The translations under genes were made by a program, and so were the position numbers. From NCBI GenBank assembly GCA_963746275.1, contig CAVVAX010000048.1:1-56564 (forward strand): a stretch of 56,564 nucleotides of DNA, given 5' to 3'. Below are positions 8,241 through 17,400 of the stretch, piece by piece. The notes under the pieces were generated by a model. It was not told the DNA's origin, did not search any database, and saw only the letters and a program-made list of their open reading frames with translations. Source of the DNA: JAEULH01 sp963746275 (lineage in GTDB: Bacteria; Pseudomonadota; Alphaproteobacteria; Rhodospirillales; Defluviicoccaceae). Positions within the stretch are counted from its first letter, which is position 1; the number at the start of each line of letters is the position of its first letter.

Positions 8241-9242
8241 TCAGCGTCTGGGCGCGGAGACGAACAGGTCCATGCCCAGGCTCTGCGACAGGAACTTGGC
8301 GACGAGTTGGCCCCTGACGCTGTTGCCGGCCGCATCGAGGGGTGGCGCGAACGTGCCGAGGCCGCCCTTGCCGGGCGACACCGTGACGATGCCGCCGCCG
8401 ATCCCGCTCTTTCCCGGCAGGCCGATGTCGTAGAGCCAGTCGCCCGAGGTCTCGTAGAGCCCCGCGGTCGCCATCACCGCCAGCGTGTAATGGCAAACCT
8501 CCGGGTCCACGACCCGTTCGCCGGTCAGCGGGTTGACGCCGCCGTCCGCCAGCGTCGCGCCCATCACCGCCAGATCCTTCGCGCTCACGTTCAGCGAGCA
8601 CTGCCGGGTGTAGAGGTCCACAGCCTCCGCCGGCTCGCAGTAGACGCGCCCCAGGGAGTGCAGCAGGTTGACGATGCCGCGGTTGCGGAAGTTGGTCTGC
8701 CTGGCCGACTCGCAGACCTCGTCGTTCATGGCCAGCGGATGGCCGGCGAAGCGGGACAGGCCGTCGTGGAGGAAGCGCCAGCGCAGTTCGCTGTTCTCTC
8801 CCGGAGCGAGACTGCTGGTGGCGATCGCGCCGGCGTTCACCATCGGGTTGGTGCGGCCGTCGGCGCTGAGCTCGACCGCCGCCAGCGAGTTGAACGGCAG
8901 GCCGGTGCTGTTGGCGCCCACCCTGGCGCGCATCGCGTCCCAGCCGAGCTCCTGGCAGACCAGGGCGAAGACGAACGGCTTGGACACGCTCATGATCGAG
9001 AACGGCAGATCGGCGTCACCGGCCTCGAAGACGCGGCCGGCGGCGCTGACGATGCAGATGCCGAAAAGATCCGCCGGCATCCGCGCCAGCGCCGGATAGA
9101 CCTGCGAAACCTCGCCGTCCCGGACGCCACCGAAGCGCGCGTGCGCCTCGGCGACCAGCGCATCGACGTCCGCCGGTGTCGGCAGATCGCCGGTCGAGAC
9201 ATAGGAGTACCCGGATGTGACTGCAGCAGCAGCGTCAGTCAT
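8241..9242 (-). CDS. glsA: glutaminase A
   Basis: This hydrolyses L-glutamine to glutamate and ammonia in the cytoplasm. It has 333 residues with the serine-beta-lactamase-like fold typical of GlsA. The nucleophile motif SVSK is in DLPFSIMSVSKPFVFAL. The family segments GRTNPMVNAGAIAT, NFRNRGIVNLL and the glycine-rich loop GLPGKSGIGGGIV are all present. The ATG at 9242 follows GGAAATGG. An upstream in-frame GTG at 9275 gives 11 extra residues with no obvious purpose. It is followed by the exporter gene on the same strand. Confidence 0.95.
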   Translation of the reverse strand: MTDAAAAVTSGYSYVSTGDLPTPADVDALVAEAHARFGGVRDGEVSQVYPALARMPADLFGICIVSAAGRVFEAGDADLPFSIMSVSKPFVFALVCQELGWDAMRARVGANSTGLPFNSLAAVELSADGRTNPMVNAGAIATSSLAPGENSELRWRFLHDGLSRFAGHPLAMNDEVCESARQTNFRNRGIVNLLHSLGRVYCEPAEAVDLYTRQCSLNVSAKDLAVMGATLADGGVNPLTGERVVDPEVCHYTLAVMATAGLYETSGDWLYDIGLPGKSGIGGGIVTVSPGKGGLGTFAPPLDAAGNSVRGQLVAKFLSQSLGMDLFVSAPRR

Positions 9243-9620
9243 GAAGCCATTTCCGATCAGGCGCCGTTCGTCCACAATCCCGTGGACATCTCTGGCCCGT
9301 TTGTCTTCTCCCGGCCTCGTCCCTTTGTTGCAACCGCGAACTACACTTCAGCCGGATATTCACACTATCTGCCGCCACAAAAAGGGTCAAGCAGGGTTTT
9401 ACTGCCAGAAGCTTGGGCTTCGTTACCTTTGCGTGACGGTGCTCGCATCCCACGCCGAGGCGCTGGGCAGCACCATCGCGGTGTCCTCCGACGGTACCAT
9501 CCCGACGCGTCCAACGGGCTCGCCGAGGCGACCCGCGCATGCGCGCTGGAAGCCGACATCTACGCCCGGCGCTCCGGCACCCTGCTCGCCTACGGCAAGC
9601 GCTGACGGCGCCGGTTCAAG
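9243..9620. other. 378-bp intergenic region with a possible gene remnant
   Basis: There is no intact gene. An AT-richer patch near 9330-9420 could carry promoters. On the plus strand, about 9505-9605 reads as a protein-like tail (NGLAEATRACALEADIYARR, then SGTLLAYGKR and a stop). It may be the degraded 3' end of a lost gene. I cannot assign a family. Confidence 0.3.
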
Positions 9621-10781
9621 CTATTGAAGGCGCCTGAACTGCTTGGCCAGCATCAGCCCCTGGCGCTGGTAGGACGAGCCGATGGCGGCGCCGTAGAGCT
9701 TGTCCGGGATCCCGGCTAGGCGCTCGTAGACGAGCCGCCCGACGAGCTGGCCGTCGCGCAAAGCGAACGGGACCTCGAAGGAGCGGATCTCGAGCACCGC
9801 GCGCGAGCCGGCGCCGCCGCTACCGGCGTAACCGAAGCCGGGGTCGAAGAAGCCGGCGTAGTGGACGCGGAACTCGCCGACCCGGGTGTCGTAGGGGCGC
9901 ATCTCGGCGGCGTGGTCGGGCGGCACCGCGACCGCCTCCTTCGACGCCAGGATATAGAAGTCGCCGGGATTGAGGATCAGGCTCGCCGCCGCATCGGCGC
10001 CGACCGGCTCCCAGAAGTCCTCCGGCCGGTAGTGGTCGACCATGGCGAGATCGATGAGGTCGGTATGCCGGCGGGCGCGCCAGCCGACAGGGCGTCCGGG
10101 CTGTCCCTCGCCGGCAAGATCGACGGTGACGGCGATGCCCTGGTCGATGTCCGCCTCGCCGCTCAGGCTTGCGACCAGCGGCGTCTCCCGGTGGAGGCGG
10201 CGGAGCTGGGTGTCGGTCGAGGGCGGACTGCCGCGCTGCAGACGGAGCTGGTTCAGCCGGCTGCCCTGGCGGACGACGATGCTGAAGGTCCTGGGCGAGA
10301 CCTCCGCGAACAGCGGCCCCTTGTAGCCGGCGGCGACCTGATCGAAGACCGCTGAGTGATCGGTGATCAGCCGGGTGAAGACGTCGAGCCGGCCGATGGA
10401 GCTCTTGGGATTGGCGAGCGCCGAGACCCGGCTCCTTAGCGCCACGCTTTCTGAGAGCGGCACGATGTAGACGCAGCCCTTCTCCAAGACTGCACCGGCG
10501 GCGAGGTCGATCTCGTGCATGCCGAACGCATCGAGCCGCTCGCGCACCGTCGCGCTGGGACCGGGAAGGAAGCTCGCCCGGACCCGGTAGGCCACCCGGC
10601 CGAGGCGGAGATCGAGGCTCGCCGGCTGGATCTGGTCCTCGCCGATCTCGACCGCAGCGAGGATCTCGCGGCTTCGAACCATTGCCCGGAGCTCCTGGGC
10701 GGGGAGGATCCCCGTGAGCCGCGGCCCGGCCGATGCCGGCTCGCCGCCCCCGAACAACCCGCCTGGCTCGTGCTCCCCCAT
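9621..10781 (-). CDS. dcd: 2'-deoxycytidine 5'-triphosphate deaminase (long alphaproteobacterial form)
   Basis: This converts dCTP to dUTP for dTTP synthesis. The 386 residues are about twice the length of the E. coli enzyme, as in the two-domain alphaproteobacterial form. Dcd/dUTPase features are IQPASLDLRLG near the N-terminus and NPKSSIGRLDVFTRLITDHS in the first half. The second half repeats the fold with LNPGDFYILASKEAVAVPP and FDPGFGYAGSGG. It starts at the ATG at 10781, with AGGAAC upstream, and the first 20 residues are probably disordered. It is downstream of the GH16 and methyltransferase genes on the same strand, with a 22-bp gap, so cotranscription is plausible. Confidence 0.93.
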   Translation of the reverse strand: MGEHEPGGLFGGGEPASAGPRLTGILPAQELRAMVRSREILAAVEIGEDQIQPASLDLRLGRVAYRVRASFLPGPSATVRERLDAFGMHEIDLAAGAVLEKGCVYIVPLSESVALRSRVSALANPKSSIGRLDVFTRLITDHSAVFDQVAAGYKGPLFAEVSPRTFSIVVRQGSRLNQLRLQRGSPPSTDTQLRRLHRETPLVASLSGEADIDQGIAVTVDLAGEGQPGRPVGWRARRHTDLIDLAMVDHYRPEDFWEPVGADAAASLILNPGDFYILASKEAVAVPPDHAAEMRPYDTRVGEFRVHYAGFFDPGFGYAGSGGAGSRAVLEIRSFEVPFALRDGQLVGRLVYERLAGIPDKLYGAAIGSSYQRQGLMLAKQFRRLQ

Positions 10782-10803
10782 CCGCGCCGTTCCTGCCCTG
10801 CGC

Positions 10804-11889
10804 CTACTTCGGCGGACCCCAGACCCGCACCCAGTCGACCCGCATCGGCCAGTCCTTCGAGCCCAGGATCACCGGGAAATCACCATGGTCGGCGATGGCG
10901 AGCCACGGGTACTCGGCGTAGCTGTTGCGCGCGCGGAGCTGGTCATTGAAGTAGAAGTCGAGGCTCTCGCTCCTTTTGAGCAGCATGCCGATGGCATTGA
11001 ACCGGCCGCTCCAGTCCGTGCCTTCGGGCACCCCGATAATGCTGTTCTTGCGCCGGCCTCGCTCGCCGAAGTGGCCGATGTTCCAGAACGACCAGTTGTT
11101 GCTCTGCTCCATCTGGTGGCACTTGGGCAGGTTCGGCCGGTCGCCCTTCTGGTCGCAGGGCTCGCCCAGCGGTCTCAAGTCGAGCCAGCGGTGCAGGGCG
11201 CCGATGTAGCTGTCGCGGCCGGCGAACGGGTAGCTGAGGTACTCGAAGAAATCGAGCTCCATGTAGGGCGTACAGCGGCCGTAGAGATGGCAGGTGTCCA
11301 TGCTCCAGAACGCGGGCCAGCCGTCCCGCCAGAGATTGCCCCTGCGCCATGGCGCGTACCAGGGGTTGTTCTCGTCGATCCAGCTCTGCGGCGGAACCTC
11401 GAAGGCTACGGCGGCCTCGAAATAGGCGCCGCTGTTCTTCACCGAAAAGCCGCCGAAGCCACCGCCCTCGCGGGCATAGGTGGTGAGGATCGCGAGGTTC
11501 GAGGAGCTTGCGGTGGCGAGCGTCAGCACGCCTCCCTCGATGGCAATCCCCGCCTTCGGCGTTTGCGGATAGTCGAACGGCTTGCCGGCGCGAAACCACT
11601 TGAAGCCGGCGCCGTCTCGCGGCGAACACGGACCCGCGGGCGGACAGCCCGTCGCCTCCAGATCGAAGCTCGCCGGGTCGTTGAAATCGTCGCAGAAGAG
11701 CAGCTCGGTATAGCCGGCCGCGGCCGCCTGCGGCGGAGGCGGCGCGTCGCAATCCGCGCCGCCTGCTTGCGCGGTAGCTGCCAGGGCGGGCGCCGCCGGC
11801 AGGGCCCCCGCCAGCAGCACCAGCGCGGCGAGGAGAAGGTGGCCGAGAAGAAGAGGGACGGCGTATCCAGCCGAAGCTCGAAACGGCAT
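10804..11889 (-). CDS. secreted GH16-like glycoside hydrolase
   Basis: This is a predicted exported beta-glycan hydrolase or transglycosylase of 361 residues. An N-terminal signal peptide (hydrophobic core about residues 10-38, ending APALAATAQA) precedes a cysteine-rich start of the mature domain. The concanavalin-like core contains FWSMDTCHLYGRC and then YMELDFFEYL. The latter matches the GH16 catalytic pattern E-x-D-x-x-E of the beta-bulge type. The ATG at 11889 is followed 17 bp upstream by the methyltransferase stop. Its context near polysaccharide polymerase genes suggests trimming of surface or exopolysaccharide. The substrate is unknown; eight or more Cys residues suggest disulfides. 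Confidence 0.8.
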   Translation of the reverse strand: MPFRASAGYAVPLLLGHLLLAALVLLAGALPAAPALAATAQAGGADCDAPPPPQAAAAGYTELLFCDDFNDPASFDLEATGCPPAGPCSPRDGAGFKWFRAGKPFDYPQTPKAGIAIEGGVLTLATASSSNLAILTTYAREGGGFGGFSVKNSGAYFEAAVAFEVPPQSWIDENNPWYAPWRRGNLWRDGWPAFWSMDTCHLYGRCTPYMELDFFEYLSYPFAGRDSYIGALHRWLDLRPLGEPCDQKGDRPNLPKCHQMEQSNNWSFWNIGHFGERGRRKNSIIGVPEGTDWSGRFNAIGMLLKRSESLDFYFNDQLRARNSYAEYPWLAIADHGDFPVILGSKDWPMRVDWVRVWGPPK

Positions 11890-11906
11890 GAGGGCCTCGC
11901 CCGCGG

Positions 11907-12791
11907 TCAGAGGTAGGGGTTGCGCGGCAGCTCCTTGAGCGTCCAGCTCGCCCCGGCGATCCGCGCGCGCAGAGCCTCGCTCGGCTCCCGCTTGAACAGC
12001 GCCGCCGACAACAGGCTCGAGCTGTGCAGCCCGACCTTCTCCAGCGCGTCCATCCCGACGATCGCCGCCTTCAGCGTCGCCCGGACCCGCTTGTCCTTGG
12101 CGCTGCCGCCGGAACACGGCACGAACTCGACGCCCTCGAGGTAGAAGGTGTTGCAACCATGGAAGGCGATGTGCCGCAAGTGCATGCCGAGCAGGAACTT
12201 CTCCAGCTCGCGCTCGGAGACCGTGTAGACGTAGTTGCCGACCGGCTCGAACGAGTGCCCCTTCTCGGCGCGGCCCAGCGCGCTCTTCGCCAGGCTCTTG
12301 CACCGGGCGCGGTGGACGACCTCGTCGCGCGGCTCGGTCAGGATCACCGCCTTGCGCGCGACCCGGAACATCTCGTAGAGCGCGATGTACGGCCGGGGGA
12401 AGTGGTGGAACGCCTCCTTGCAGTAGACGTAGTCGAAGCTGTCGTCGGCGAAGGTCAGCCGCTCGGCGTTCTGCGCCGAGTACTCGGAGATGAAGCCGCT
12501 CTCGCTGCCGATCCTGAGCAGCTTGTCGTGCATGTCGGAGGCGTGGACGCGCTTGGCGCCGAGCGAGATGATGTAGTGGGCGTCGGCGCCGTACCGGCCG
12601 TCGCCGACCGTCAGCCATGAACTCTCCAGGTCGTCCTCGACGAACGGCTTGACGGCGGAGCGGATGCGGGTGTGGAGCCAGTGGTCGAGGTTGTCCTCGC
12701 TCATCCACGTCTTCGCCACGCGGGCGAAGTCGCCGTCGCCGACCGCCCGCTCCCACTCTTCATTATGCCGATCGTAGCGGACACTCGACAT
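11907..12791 (-). CDS. class I SAM-dependent methyltransferase
   Basis: The protein has 294 residues and a Methyltransf_11-like core. The SAM motif I region is SSWLTVGDGRYGADAHYI (unusual VGDGRYGAD rather than GxGxG), with an acidic motif II in VHASDMHDKLL. The post-II segment DDSFDYVYCKEAFHHFPRP is typical of this class. The substrate is unknown; sugar or glycan methylation is an inference from the GH16 neighbour. The ATG at 12791 has TTGGAGATCG upstream. An in-frame ATG 11 codons earlier (12824) is less well spaced. It is the first gene of a minus-strand run methyltransferase, GH16, dcd. Confidence 0.85.
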   Translation of the reverse strand: MSSVRYDRHNEEWERAVGDGDFARVAKTWMSEDNLDHWLHTRIRSAVKPFVEDDLESSWLTVGDGRYGADAHYIISLGAKRVHASDMHDKLLRIGSESGFISEYSAQNAERLTFADDSFDYVYCKEAFHHFPRPYIALYEMFRVARKAVILTEPRDEVVHRARCKSLAKSALGRAEKGHSFEPVGNYVYTVSERELEKFLLGMHLRHIAFHGCNTFYLEGVEFVPCSGGSAKDKRVRATLKAAIVGMDALEKVGLHSSSLLSAALFKREPSEALRARIAGASWTLKELPRNPYL

Positions 12792-13434
12792 TACGATCTC
12801 CAAGTCTTGGAAGAAACGCGGCACAGCATGGCAGCTGCCGGCGGGTACGGCGGCGCGGCGTATCTGGCGTATCTTATGCCGCCTCCGGCCAAAGCGAACC
12901 GGCGTGCCGGCTGCGTGTGGCCGGCGCCGATCCGCCTGCCCCTATACTAGCGACGAGACGGCATCTCTATGGTTTTTTCCGGCAAGCGGGCAGGTGATGT
13001 GCGTCAAGGTCAGCAAAAATGGCCGTGGCAGCGGATGTGGCTGCGGATGTGGCTGCGCGCGAGGACGGCAATGGCACCGCCACATGGACTGCGGCCTGAA
13101 GGCCGGACCATCTTCCGTCATCGCTGCACTGTTGCGGCGATCCACGTCTTCCATGGACCCGCGGGACAAGCCCGCGGGTGACTTACGCGCGTACAGCCCC
13201 GCCCGCCAGAGGCGGATGACCGCCATCCGGTTGACCTGCTGGGCCGGAACTTCCGCCCGACGTGCTCCGGCATCACCGGCTGCGTTCATCCCCGCAGATG
13301 AACTTTTTTCGAACACCGCTCCTCCGATGCCGGTCTGATGCCGCTCGGTTGTCGTAGAGGCGTAGCGGCGCGACCTGCGCCAAATGCGTTAGCTGATGTC
13401 TGCGATGGTGGGCAAAGCTCTCGGCCCGGCGCCA
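12792..13434. other. 643-bp intergenic region
   Basis: No credible gene is present. The region contains a small direct repeat, GCGGATGTGGCT, twice in tandem (13032-13055). It also contains the third REP-like copy (13117-13182) and a TATACTA box near 12940 that could be a -10 element. Open frames here run through the repeat and have no protein-like character. Confidence 0.4.
13117..13182. repeat. dispersed palindromic (REP-like) repeat, copy 3
   Basis: GTCATCGCTGCACTGTTGCG continues into GCGATCCACG, then CCATGGACCCGCGGGACAAG with its inverted partner CCCGCGGGTGAC. It matches copy 1 but carries a short insertion (TCTTCCA) in the middle. The right-hand palindrome CCCGCGGGACAAGCCCGCGGG is nearly perfect. 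Confidence 0.75.
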
Positions 13435-14965
13435 TCAGCCCAGCGCGTCTCGCATCGCGTTGACCTGATTGCGGAGCACGGCGCAGACCTGCTCGATCCC
13501 GTCACGGGCGAGGATGGCGGAGACGTCGGCGCGCAGCGTGCGGGCGGCGGAGGTTCCCTCGATGACCACATCGGTCACCTTGAAGCTGCCTCCCCGGGTC
13601 AGCGTGCGGATCCGCCAGTCGACGCAGACGAGCTGGCCGTCGCTTGGCCGGCGCACCCGTGAGCGGACCGTCGCCCGCCGCGAGCCGTGTGGGACGATCC
13701 TGATCACATCGAGGTTCTGGGCCGAGAGATCGGCGAAGTTCAAAGCATAGCCATAGACGATCAGGTCGCGCAACAGCCCCCGGTACTCGCGCCATTGCGC
13801 CGTGCTGATCATGACGCGGTGGCGGCCAAGACCGGCCAACGCAATGGCATCGACGTCCAGGAACGCCTCGATCATCTCCCGTGCGCGTTCGGTCCTCGGG
13901 TCGGCATCCGCGCCGCTGGCCGGCTCGGCGAACGAGGCAGCCGGCTCCGGGTCCCAGTCATAAGCCGGGACCGCCGCCTCCGCTCGCTTGGATGGGGCGA
14001 CGACGGGGAAGCGGGCATGGCGCAGCGCCAGCAGGCAGACGAAGACGAAGGTGATGGAATAGGCGTTGCCGGCATTAATGGCGCGCCGCTCGAACATTCC
14101 GGCAAGGGCATAGGAGAGTATCACCGACGCCGCGAACAGGCGCAGCCTGGGGTCGGCGATTGCCTGCAGCGCGGCCAGAAACGAGGCGGCGAGAAAGCCG
14201 ACGTAAAGCAGGAAGCCAATCACCCCGGTGTCGGCCAGCATGGAGATGTGGGCATTGTGCGCATTCAACATGGTGAAGCGCATGTACTGCTCGTGCTTGC
14301 GATAGCCGACGCCCAGGAGCGGATGGTCGTACCAGAGGCCGAGGCCTTCGGCCCACGCCGCGTCGCGGCCGGTCAGGCCGGACTGCAGTCCCCGATAGGG
14401 ATCGTTTAAGCGCGACGAAGCCCCAGACGTTCGAGGATACGCCTCCGCTTAGCCGTCCCCATTGGTACGATGCGAACAGGTTGACGTAGAGGAGGTAGCC
14501 GGCGTTCATGACCGCGTACGTCGCAGCGATCCTCTTGATCAGAGACTCGTCCGTGCAGCTCGCGATCAAGAAGCCGATCAAAAAGATGAAGGCGACGTTG
14601 AAGACGTTGGCCAAGTCCCGCCAAGTGTAGGCGTTCGCCAGGTAGCTCGCCAGGAACAGCGTAACGAAGGCCCACATGAACCACATGCCGGGCGCGTTGC
14701 CCCGGGTGTCCGCCGGCAACAGCATGCCCTGAAGGACGGCAGGCACCGCACCGGCAAGAAGCACGAGCTCGATCGTCATCAGCGACGATTCGGGGCGGTT
14801 GCTGACGACAGTCAGGGCAACAAGCCACGCCGCATAAGCGAGAGCGATGATCTGGACGCTCGTGATCGTCGGCCGCAGCGGTCGTGCGGCCGCGACATAA
14901 AGGCTCAGGCTGGCGGACGCGTCCAACGATTCATCTTTCGCACGGCCTTCCACGCGAGCGGCCAT
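13435..14965 (-). pseudogene. O-antigen ligase/polymerase-like protein fused to an MlaC domain, frameshifted
   Basis: The 5' part (14965 to about 14415) encodes about 180 residues with five hydrophobic segments, ending GRLSGGVSSNVWG, which is Wzy/WaaL-like. The frame then shifts. The 3' part reads NDPYRGLQSGLTGRDAAW, then HPLLGVGYRKHEQYM and LNAHNAHISMLADTGVIGF, the C-terminal Wzy_C signature. About 100 central residues and several membrane spans seem to be missing. After the last span and an acidic/Pro/Ala linker, about 150 residues (13875-13438) match the MlaC/Ttg2D lipid-binding fold: LGRHRVMISTAQWREY, SFKVTDVVIEGTSAARTLRA, GIEQVCAVLRNQV. The frameshift may be an assembly error. The fusion itself lies in one continuous frame. 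Confidence 0.65.
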
Positions 14966-15252
14966 CCTACCAGCGCCGGCGGGTTTGCCAGCGCGGTCGA
15001 ACGCCGAATGCACGGCTACTGCATAACCCGTTGAGATACCTTCGGACCACAACATCCTGAGGAAAACTCGGCGCTCTACCCGGCTTGCGGGTGTCAGCCG
15101 CACCTGCGAATCGCCCCTGGGGAGGCAAGCGCTTTGGCCCGGCGGCACGGTGGCTCACGCCGCGACCCGGCAGGGCGTTGCCTCTTCGCATCCGCTGAAC
15201 CACGTCAAGACCGGCAACCGACTTGGCATTGGGGACGGAGGGCGCCCCTTCC

Positions 15253-16194
15253 ATGACGCATCAGCCGACGATCAGCCGCCGCGCTTTCCTTGTGTCGACC
15301 ATGACCGCGGCGGCCGGCACGCTCGCGCCGCGGGCCGCGATCGGCGCCAAGGCACGTGGCGGGCATCGGTTAAGCCGCCCAATCCCGTCGAGCGGCGAGG
15401 CCCTGCCCGCGGTCGGTCTCGGCACCTGGATCACCTTCAACGTCGGCGATGATCCCGCAGCCCAGGAGGAGCGCACCGCGGTGCTCCGCGCCTTCTTCGC
15501 CGCCGGCGGCGGGATGATCGAACTCCTCGCCCATGTATGGCTCGTCCCGGGCGGTCGTCGGCCGCGGCCTGTACGAGCTGGGCCGCCCGGGCGGCCTGTT
15601 CTCCGCGGACAAGGTCTGGACGCCGTTTGCCGCAGCGGGCCCGGCGCAGATCGAGGAGTCGCGTAAGCTCTGGGGGGTCGGCCGGTTCGATCTCTTGCAG
15701 GTCCACAACCTGCTCGCCTGGGAGAAGCATCTGCAGACGCTGCTGGCGATGAAGGCGGAAGGCCGGCTCCGCTACGTCGGCATCACCACTTCGGAGGGCC
15801 GCCGGCACGAGGAGTTCGAGCGGATCATGCGCAGGGAGCCGCTCGACTTCGTCCAGTTCACCTACAACGCCCTCGACCGGGAGGCGGAGGCAAGCTTCTG
15901 CCGCTGGCTCGCGACCGCGGCGTTGCGGTCATCGCCAACCGGCCGTTCCGCCAGGGCGCGTTGACGATGGCGCTGGAGCCGCATCCTCTTCCCGGCTGGG
16001 CCGCGGAGATCGGCTGCGAAAGCTGGGCGCAGGCGCTGCTTAAGTTCATCATCTCCCATCCCGACGTGAGCTGCGCGATCCCCGCCACCAGCCGGGTCGA
16101 CCATGTCCGAGAGAACATGACCGCAGCCCGCGAGCCGCTCCCCGACCCAGCCCTGCGGGCGCGGATTGCCGCCGATGTCGAGCGGCTGGCGTAG
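15253..16194 (+). pseudogene. Tat-exported aldo/keto reductase, frameshifted twice
   Basis: This is an NAD(P)H-dependent aldo/keto reductase. It starts MTHQPTISRRAFLVSTMTAA, a twin-arginine signal with the core SRRAFLV, so the folded enzyme is probably periplasmic. Conserved parts are PAVGLGTW near the N-terminus, SSPMYGSSRAVVG, KVWTPFAAAGPAQIEES, DLLQVHNLLAWEKHL and the C-terminal VSCAIPATSRVDHV. One base is extra near 15520 (GATCGAACTCC would read MIDSSPMYG with one A fewer). One base is missing near 15893, after which LLPLARDRGVAVIANRPF would continue in frame. With both corrected the product is 313 residues. An indel in the data is likelier than gene loss. A 19-bp sequence from its 3' end recurs at 17401. 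Confidence 0.85.
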
Positions 16195-16196
16195 CC
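16178..16196 (+). repeat. 19-bp direct repeat, left copy
   Basis: TCGAGCGGCTGGCGTAGCC includes the last codons and the stop codon of the aldo/keto reductase. An identical copy is at 17401-17419. The two copies bracket the chitosanase gene. Confidence 0.85.
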
Positions 16197-16446
16197 AAGA
16201 CCAGAGCATGAGCGGCCGGCTGGGCCACTTCAGACAACCGCCACCGCACCCCCGAATGCGGATAAGGCGCATCACAGCTTTGCGAAGTGTGAAGCACATT
16301 ACATACGCCGCGCCCCTATGCCGCTAGATGACTCCGGGTGGAGCCTGTACAGGGCTTCCACCGGGGGCGAGGTAGCGCACTCCAAGAACAACAAGGCGAC
16401 AAGCTCGCGGTTGCAATACTAATGGAACAACGTGGGGAGAAAGATC

Positions 16447-17154
16447 ATGCTCGACGAGCCGGCAAAGAAAGAGATTGCCATGCAGGTCGTTGGAACAAAC
16501 GAGTATTCAGATCCCGACTGGCGCCGGCAGTACCATGAGATAGCGGACATCGAAGATGGGCGAGGGTACACGGCCGGCATCGTAGGGTTCTGCTCCGGCA
16601 CCGGCGACATGCTGGACCTCGTCAGCTACTACACGTCCACAACGCCGGGCAACGTTCTTGCGCAATACATCGAGGCTCTTGATGCCGTCAACGGGACTGA
16701 GTCCCACGATGGGCTCGACCCGACCTTCGTGCCGGACTGGAAGACGGCCGCCACCGATTTGGCATTTCAGGATGCCCAGGATCACGAGCGGGATGAAACG
16801 TACTTCAACCCGGCGGTAGCACAAGGCAAGAGCGATGGTATCGGCACGCTGGGGCAGTTCATCTACTACGATGCTCTGGTCATGCACGGCCCGGGCGAGC
16901 AGCACGACGCTTTCGGCGGAATGCGCCTGGCGGCGATGGAGAACGCTCCGACGCCGGCACAGGGTGGCGACGAGGCAGCCTTTCTCGCCGCTTTTCTCGA
17001 TGTTCGCCGTGAGGTGATGCTCGACGAGCCCGACCACGAGCACAACATCGACCGGATCGACACCGAGCAGCTCGTGTGGCTGGAGGAGGGGAACCTCAAC
17101 CTGGATACGCCGCTATTGTGGAGGGTCAACAATGGCGATTTCAGCATCAGCTAA
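16447..17154 (+). CDS. GH46 chitosanase lacking a signal peptide
   Basis: This endo-hydrolyses beta-1,4 linkages in chitosan. The 235 residues align along the full length with the mature Streptomyces-type GH46 enzyme: EPAKKEIAMQVVGTNEYSD, DIEDGRGYTAGIVGFCSGTG, GQFIYYDALVMHGPG, TPAQGGDEAAFL and RIDTEQLVWLEEGNLNLDTP. The two catalytic acids fit as E19 and D37, 18 residues apart as in the family. The ATG at 16447 follows GTGGGGAGAAAG. An in-frame stop at 16420-16422 leaves no room for a secretion signal, although the family is normally secreted. The gene is bracketed by 19-bp direct repeats, suggesting acquisition by insertion. Confidence 0.9.
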   Translation: MLDEPAKKEIAMQVVGTNEYSDPDWRRQYHEIADIEDGRGYTAGIVGFCSGTGDMLDLVSYYTSTTPGNVLAQYIEALDAVNGTESHDGLDPTFVPDWKTAATDLAFQDAQDHERDETYFNPAVAQGKSDGIGTLGQFIYYDALVMHGPGEQHDAFGGMRLAAMENAPTPAQGGDEAAFLAAFLDVRREVMLDEPDHEHNIDRIDTEQLVWLEEGNLNLDTPLLWRVNNGDFSIS

Positions 17155-17400
17155 GGTCGCCGAAAGAAACATGAGCGCCGGGATCTGCTCGACATCAGAC
17201 CTTAGCGTCGGAACCACTATGGGTTCAGGTGGCGCCAAATGACGGCTCCGATTTCGAGGTGCACAGTCAGGCGCAGATCGGATCGGGCTATTTGAGTAGC
17301 TCTCATGCCGCGCTGACACCGCCGGCTGGATCTTCTTCGGCGGAGCGGGCGTGGCCCTGTGCTGCGCCTCCCGCTGTCTTGCCGACGATAATCGCCGGCT

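Noticed and set aside
6485..8317. 610-codon plus-strand open frame opposite the exporter
   Set aside because: It is the antisense of a clear DHA2 exporter. The product is an Asp/Glu/His/Gln/Arg-rich mixture with no domain.
12942..13316. 124-codon minus-strand frame
   Set aside because: It reads through a REP-like repeat and has no conserved features.
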